Part shown: in pieces, positions 59,446 through 64,000 of the stretch
Numbering within the stretch: the stretch's first letter is position 1
Layout of the letters: every line of letters starts with the position of its first letter
DNA from: Polytrichum commune
Taxonomy: Eukaryota > Streptophyta > Polytrichopsida > Polytrichales > Polytrichaceae
DNA length: 64,000 nucleotides
Direction of reading: 5' to 3'
Assembly (NCBI GenBank): GCA_950295325.1
Contig: OX485803.1
Location: 56,621,554-56,685,553, forward strand
Notes under the pieces: model-generated
What the model was told of the DNA's origin: nothing
The model's input: only the letters and a program-made list of their open reading frames with translations
The model's database searches: none
Translations under genes and position numbers: made by a program

Positions 59446-60245
59446 CTTACATTATAGTTGCCACCGAATACTTGACTAAGTGGGCGGAAGCAAAGGCGGT
59501 GAAAACAAATATGGTCGCCAATGCCGCCACATTTATGTATGAAAACATCATCTCAAGATTCGGATGTTCCAAGATTCTTGTTAGCGATAGGGGTACACAC
59601 TTCTTGAATGAAATGTTCCAAGACTTGACAGCTAGATTTAAGATTGACCATAGGAAGACAAAATCCTATCATCCACAGACCAACGGTCAAACGGAGCGTG
59701 TTAACGGGACCTTTGTGAGCATCCTTCGTAAGACAATGCTAGATTCAAAGAGGGATTGGGATGTCAAGTTAACAATGGCATTGTGGGCGTATCGCACAAC
59801 CTTCAAGGTGACAACACAGGCAAATCCATTTTCCTTGGTGTATGGATTGGAAGCAACACTATCTATTGAATTCGAGGTCGAGTCACTACGAGTTGCGGTG
59901 CAATCGCGTCTCACAGATAGTCAGTCCTTGAGGAATCGATTGACAACCTTAAAGAAACTTGATGAAAAGAAAAGGAGAACAGCTCAACATATCGAAGCCA
60001 TCCAACGCCGGAGGAAGATCACGTTTGACAAACGACACAAGAAGAGGACACTGAGACCAGGTATGATGGTGATGATTCAGGATGCTGGGAAACTTGACTT
60101 CCCGGGTAAGTTTGATGCATGTTGGTTGGGGCCTTATCTCGTTCAAGAAGCATTCCCAAACAACTCGTTGCAATTGGAGACATTAAATGGGGAGAGCTTC
60201 CCGACACGCACATCGGGCAGCCGGTGCAAGGAGTATCGTGCCTAA
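59446..60245 (+). pseudogene. Integrase of the left Ty3/gypsy element, N-terminal half deleted
   Basis: Starts at IVATEYLTKWAEAKAV, just after the point where the first catalytic Asp would be, so the HHCC zinc domain and first core strand are gone; the junction lies near 59.40-59.45 kb. Kept: LVSDRGTHFLNEMF (second Asp), SYHPQTNGQTERVNG (Glu), ALWAYRTTFKVTTQ, FSLVYGLEA, and a C-terminal part RPGMMVMIQDAGKLDFPGKF, WLGPYLV, SLQLETLNGESFPTRTSGSR. No chromodomain is present, which points to a non-chromovirus (Tat/Athila-like) branch. From 59472 the frame is open for 257 codons. Confidence 0.88.
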
Positions 60246-61189
60246 TTGACACTTGCCTGCGAACCAAGGCATTCAGGATTCAATCTCAGATGGTCGCCAA
60301 TTATGTGAGCCCAAAAATGATGCCCACATTTGTTGTTACTCTTATTAGTGTGCTATGACTTGGTTTTTTAATTGTGATCGCTATTAAAAAAAAACTAAAA
60401 AGAGTGCAAGCCTTGTGCTTAGGTTGTTCTTGAGTTAACAGTGAATTTTATCACTGGTGTGTTGTGAGAGGGTTAGTGTTAATTGGATTGAATTAAAGGT
60501 GTTTACGTATGGGACTTTGTGAGCCCAAAAGGGTGCCCACATTTAGTCTTAGACCCTTGAAACGTTAGTTGATGCACTTTGAAGTAGCATGTTACTTCAC
60601 AAAAATATAAAAAGAGTGAAATGTTAGTCTTAGAAGTACCATGTTGTAATAGGCTAGGATGTGAGTTGTTATTGTGTTTTTACCTTCGGAAGGATTTGAG
60701 TGAATGAGGATAGGTAAGGAGAACTTGGATTGAGTAGTTAGTGAGTAGGCTAGTACAAATGGATGGAGACAACCAAAGTGACTCAAGAGGCAAGTGCATT
60801 CGAATTGGGATGAATGGAGGATCACATGGAGCGCACAAGTGGACCACCTCATCATGGCCACTTAATGGGGAAGGCCCAAGGAAGAATGCAAGGTGGAGGA
60901 TAAGCAAATTCTCAAAGCACCAATCAAATCACGAGTTAAGCATCGTGGTTTGAATTAAGTGGTGAGCGACGATTTGGGAAAGTAAGGGGAGAAAGTTATG
61001 GCGGCGGAAAGCGAAGGAGGCTAAGTTTGGGTTGAAGCATCCCAAGTTTGGTAAAGTGTGGTAGGTAGAAAGCCAAGGCTAGTTAAATGTTCGAATTAGG
61101 ATCCTTGTTGATCATTTGAGGGAGGAAGACTTAGAAGATAGGATTGGCGCCTACTAAGTAGGAGGAAATCTCAAGGGCTTATCGTGAGC

Positions 61190-61226
61190 CTTGAGGGTGC
61201 TCACCCCCTCAAGCTTACTATATAAT
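61190..61226 (+). promoter_or_regulatory. LTR core promoter: palindrome plus TATA box
   Basis: CTTGAGGGTG (61190-61199) and CACCCCCTCAAG (61202-61213) form an inverted repeat five bases before TATATAAT-like ACTATATAAT (61217-61226). A pyrimidine-rich TCATTCTTCCCTCACTCATC stretch follows, as around many plant transcription starts. Position mid-LTR suits the U3/R border. Confidence 0.6.
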
Positions 61227-61746
61227 CCCTCATTCTTCCCTCACTCATCCTCTCTTTCCTTTGTGCTCCAAGGCACCCCACGAGTTATAAGTGTGGGTGT
61301 GGGAAGCCATATTGGAGCACATGTGTGTGCTTAGTTTTTAGTTTGAGAGCCAAGGCTTGTTAGCCTTGAAGAGGGCTTGACCTCTTGGTAGAATTAGTGT
61401 TGACGTGAAGGATTTTAAAGTTAATTCATGATTCCAATTTGTGGTACTTAAAGTTCATGTTTTGAATACACGTGGTTGCAAGTTCCATGTTTAAGAGTTG
61501 AGCACTTGATGTTGTGATGAGTGCAAAAATATACTTGTGTGGATTAGTTAGTCTTACTGAAGTTAGGAAATTCTCTCTCCCCCTCTCCTCTCTAGGATTT
61601 TAGGATTTTAGGATTAGAGAAGAATTGTGTGATTATAAAGGGGTTGTTAGTAGAATTAGGGAAATTAGGTAGGAAGATTAGTTAAGGGCTTGAATAATTA
61701 GTGAGGTAGTTGGGGATTACAACTACAAAGTTGTGGGTTCATGAAT

Positions 61747-61961
61747 GAGCTGGGTTTATGAAGGAGCTGGGTTTATGAAGGAGCTGGGTTTGTTTAGTTA
61801 GAAAGCTAAGGAGCTGGGTTCATGAAGGAGCTGGGTTTATGAAGGAGCTGGGTTTGTTTAGTTAGAAGCTAAGAAGCTGGGTTTATGAAGGAGCTGGGTT
61901 TATGAAGGAGCTAGGTTTATGTAATTAGAAAGTAAAGAGATGGGTTCATGAAGGAGCTTAG
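61747..61961 (+). repeat. LTR minisatellite, 17-bp units in a ~63-bp higher-order repeat
   Basis: The basic unit GAGCTGGGTTTATGAAG recurs about ten times. Three higher-order units start at 61747, 61811 and 61873; each has three basic units followed by a TTAGTTAGAAAGCTAA-type spacer. A partial fourth unit ends at about 61961. Confidence 0.9.
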
Positions 61962-62238
61962 TAGATAGCCTACCTAATTAGCTCATAGACAAGTAGTTAG
62001 TTACATTATGCTAGTTAGTGTTATGTGTGGCTTTCACAAGTAAATGTATTTGAGATTGACTATAGAGAATAGTGTTTTTTTTTACACTTGCATCCTCTCT
62101 TTAAAAATAAACCACGTGCACAACTTAATGGAGAATGTGGAGCACTCTCGCGATGGCAAGACAAAGGAAGCAAAGACCAAAGGTGCGAGGGAGAGATTGA
62201 CATAAGTCACATAAGTATTTCTTAATACTTAAAGGCTT

Positions 62239-62451
62239 ATGTACGGTATGGAGACACCAAGTGAGACCTCTTATAGTAGCGATACGGAATACACAAGTGA
62301 TAGTTCAAGTGGTAGTATAGAGTCAACGGCACGGACTCCATTTAGGAGAGGGATATCCTTAAGGGCTTGTGTAGCTAAAGCAGCCGGATGGACGTTAGAA
62401 GCAAACAAAGACAAAATAGCACCCGAGCATAAGGAGGTTAAAATAACATAG
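62239..62451 (+). other. Small Ser/Thr-rich frame inside the LTR
   Basis: ATG 62239 to stop 62451, 70 residues, opening MYGMETPSETSYSSDTEYTS, then basic and Ala-rich. It would lie in the transcript's 5' part, downstream of the LTR TATA box. No family is recognised and the frame may be chance. Confidence 0.2.
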
Positions 62452-62658
62452 TTAACTTGTGCATTCTCCACATACGTATTGAAATCGTACATTGAGTTGT
62501 TAAAAGTGAAATTCCAGTTAAATCCAAGACCACTTGAAGGGTGAACCTTGCACTATGGACTCATCCAAGTCCAAATCCAATACCGCGGAGGAATGTGAGC
62601 CCAAACCCACTACTCGGACTACGGACGCTTAAGGGTGGGGGGTTTGGCCTCACATAAT

Positions 62659-62676
62659 TGGTGCGTCTGCCGGGAG
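62659..62676 (+). other. Primer-binding-like site of the right Ty3/gypsy copy
   Basis: TGGTGCGTCTGCCGGGAG begins four bases after the LTR end CTCACA. It resembles the tRNA-Asp-complementary site TGGCGCCGTTGCCGGGG found in many plant Tat/Athila elements, with differences. Confidence 0.55.
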
Positions 62677-63563
62677 CGAAGCGGAAGGTAGTTACAAGAC
62701 TTGGAGGCGACTAGGAGATTTGGAGGCAACTAGGAAAAATTGGAGACACAAACTTGAGAGAAGGGAAGGAGCACCCGAAACTCGGTAAGTATTCTCTCTT
62801 TGGGTTACATTTGAATTCATTGTATTTCAACTATTCCTTGGAATGAATTGCATTGTCAATTACGCAAATTCATTTTTGAGGAAGGAGCGCGGCGAAGGTA
62901 CGTCCTCAACCTTTTTGGGGATTTGCTAAGAACTTAAAAGGAACCTATAACCGAGTAGCTCATTAAAACATTAGAGGGTAAATTCACCTTAGGACATTGA
63001 ACTTTGACACTCACCTCGGGGTGAGTCTCAAAGTTTTGGGAGTTGTCATTTCATGCTCTAGATTAAATTAATATTTGACAAAGTTTATGGTGTTGTTACA
63101 TTGAGTCACGATTGAGGGGAGTGCTAACTCACAGGGGGATGCGATTGCTCAAGGTATGTTTATTTCTTCAAAGTGAACTCATTAACTAATTAAGGAATGC
63201 CTTTTGTACTCGTGATTGTTGTTATCCGTTGTAGAGGGTAATTCCCAAATTGTGGATGGTGTGAGAAGTTGAAGGGTGAAGCCTCGACTTTTAACATAAT
63301 CTACTCGGAAGGTCACCCCCTCACAATCGGTATTGTGGTGAGTGTTAATTTGCGGGAAGGTGCGGAGGTGATGCTCCGACTTAACCAAAAAATTAACATG
63401 AACATGCCTATCCCCTATTGGGATTCTTTCACCTAAGTGGGCTTGCAGGTTCTTTTCCTCACCTCCTAAAAAAATTATAACCACACCAAGACAAGTGAAA
63501 ATATTAAGAGGGGAATTGCTAGGATTATGTGTGGTCAAGTGAGGGTCGATCGATTCTTATGGA
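62677..63563 (+). other. Untranslated leader of the right Ty3/gypsy copy
   Basis: Between the primer-binding-like site and the first gag ATG there is no long sense frame. A 118-codon minus-strand frame (63538-63182) shows no recognisable domain. The leader probably carries packaging signals, as in related elements; none can be pointed to. Confidence 0.45.
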
Positions 63564-64000
63564 ATGCAAGGTAGGACTCGCTCACAAAAACCAAGTTTGA
63601 TAGTAGGACTAGAGAAATCTACTCGAAAGAGGCGGTCCTCTAAAATCAGTGATAGATTAGAACAAGATAATGTTAGAATAGAGAGTTGTTTGAACGTCGA
63701 ACCTAGGACTAGGTCAATTCTAGACACCTTAGAACTTGGAGCTCAACTTGAAGAGAAGATCACTCCCTCCAAATTGAGTGGTGAAACTTCTTCGGAAAAT
63801 TACACACTTAGAGAAGAATTCCCGGTAGAAGTTGATAGGGGATTGTTGAATAGTTCACCGGTCACCATGGCCGAGGAACGGGGGATGGATCCACCACCCA
63901 TACCCCCAATTCCGCCCATACCTCCTATACCTCCAATAGACCCATTGGTTAGGCCAAGAGGCCTACCAATTGTGGTTCCACAAAATTTAGCGGCGATGGA
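63564..64000 (+). CDS. Start of gag of a second Ty3/gypsy copy, runs off the window
   Basis: An open frame of 145 codons from ATG 63564 without a stop to the window end; an upstream TGA in frame (63539) supports this start. The protein begins MQGRTRSQKPSLIVGLEK, is basic (STRKRRSSK), then acidic, then has a proline run (MDPPPIPPIPPIPPIPPID) and RPRGLPIVVPQNLAAM. A second possible start is ATG 63867. It lacks overlap with the truncated left gag, so the two cannot be compared here. Assignment rests on position after LTR and primer-binding-like site. Confidence 0.6.
   Translation, partial: MQGRTRSQKPSLIVGLEKSTRKRRSSKISDRLEQDNVRIESCLNVEPRTRSILDTLELGAQLEEKITPSKLSGETSSENYTLREEFPVEVDRGLLNSSPVTMAEERGMDPPPIPPIPPIPPIPPIDPLVRPRGLPIVVPQNLAAM

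Larger units (their letters stand above)
60304..62654 (+). mobile_element. Ty3/gypsy long terminal repeat shared by left and right copies
   Basis: Ends form an inverted repeat TGTGAGCCCAAA ... TTTGGCCTCACA (one mismatch), with TG...CA termini. TGTGAGCCCAAA occurs twice at the left (60304 and 60518), so the LTR is 2351 or 2137 bp. It follows the left integrase directly and is followed by a primer-binding-like site and a gag leader, so it is 3' LTR to one copy and 5' LTR to the next. It contains a TATA box, a minisatellite and a short Ser-rich frame (62239-62451). No clear polypurine tract was found at either start. Confidence 0.72.

Noticed and set aside
1-64000. CRISPR arrays, operons, ribosome binding sites, replication origins
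   Set aside because: No regularly spaced direct repeats with unique spacers; gene structure is eukaryotic, so bacterial signals do not apply.

Overview
The window looks like nuclear DNA of a land plant with a large, old, repeat-filled genome. The evidence is a spliced MYB-CC (GARP) transcription factor gene of plant type, plant-type PIF/Harbinger and Ty3/gypsy elements, many small inverted-repeat elements (MITEs) and long AT-rich decayed stretches. The lineage cannot be fixed from the sequence; a fern, lycophyte or other large-genome plant would fit, but that is inference. Only one host gene is well supported, and no tRNA, rRNA, CRISPR array, organelle insert or bacterial-type operon was seen.

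Left part (1-13.6 kb): a decayed Harbinger transposase (326-990), two hAT-type MITEs with 8-bp target duplications (1765-2034, 2317-2585), AT-rich filler, a TATA-bearing promoter-like stretch with no recognisable protein (8437-8722), and a short poly-A retroposon with a 15-bp target duplication (12307-12433).

Gene (13.6-19.7 kb, minus strand): a six-exon MYB-CC gene encodes 328 residues from the ATG at 18305 to the stop at 14346. Three features stand out. Intron 1 holds three tandem ~240-bp units, each carrying a copy of the end of exon 1 with its 5' splice site. Intron 5 appears to start with GC instead of GT. The 3' flank is a tandem array of ~235-bp units, each with a ~120-bp hairpin.

Centre (19.7-54 kb): mostly repeats. 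A complete 4.15-kb PIF/Harbinger element (24355-28504, TSD TAA) has an intact DDE transposase and a broken, convergent ORF1, with a 228-bp foldback element nested inside. Around it lie an eight-member TA-flanked foldback MITE family, a Tourist-like family with GGGCC termini (five members), two more hAT MITEs, a pogo/Tigger relic (~36.2-36.6 kb), a LINE 3' relic (~29.9-30.5 kb) and a dead Tc1-type DD34E transposase (46.5-47.2 kb), a type not usual in plants.

Right end (54-64 kb): a second LINE relic runs into a truncated, mutated Ty3/gypsy element (gag, protease, RT, RNase H, partial integrase; 55.5-60.2 kb). A ~2.1-2.35 kb LTR follows (to 62654, TGTGAG...CTCACA), then a primer-binding-like site, a leader and the open start of another gag (from 63564) that runs off the window. 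One LTR thus serves as the 3' LTR of the left copy and the 5' LTR of the right copy. Many stop codons and lost catalytic residues in the dead elements are C-to-T or G-to-A changes, as expected from methyl-cytosine decay. Exon limits, element borders and catalytic calls were read by eye; names rest on motif recognition, not searches.
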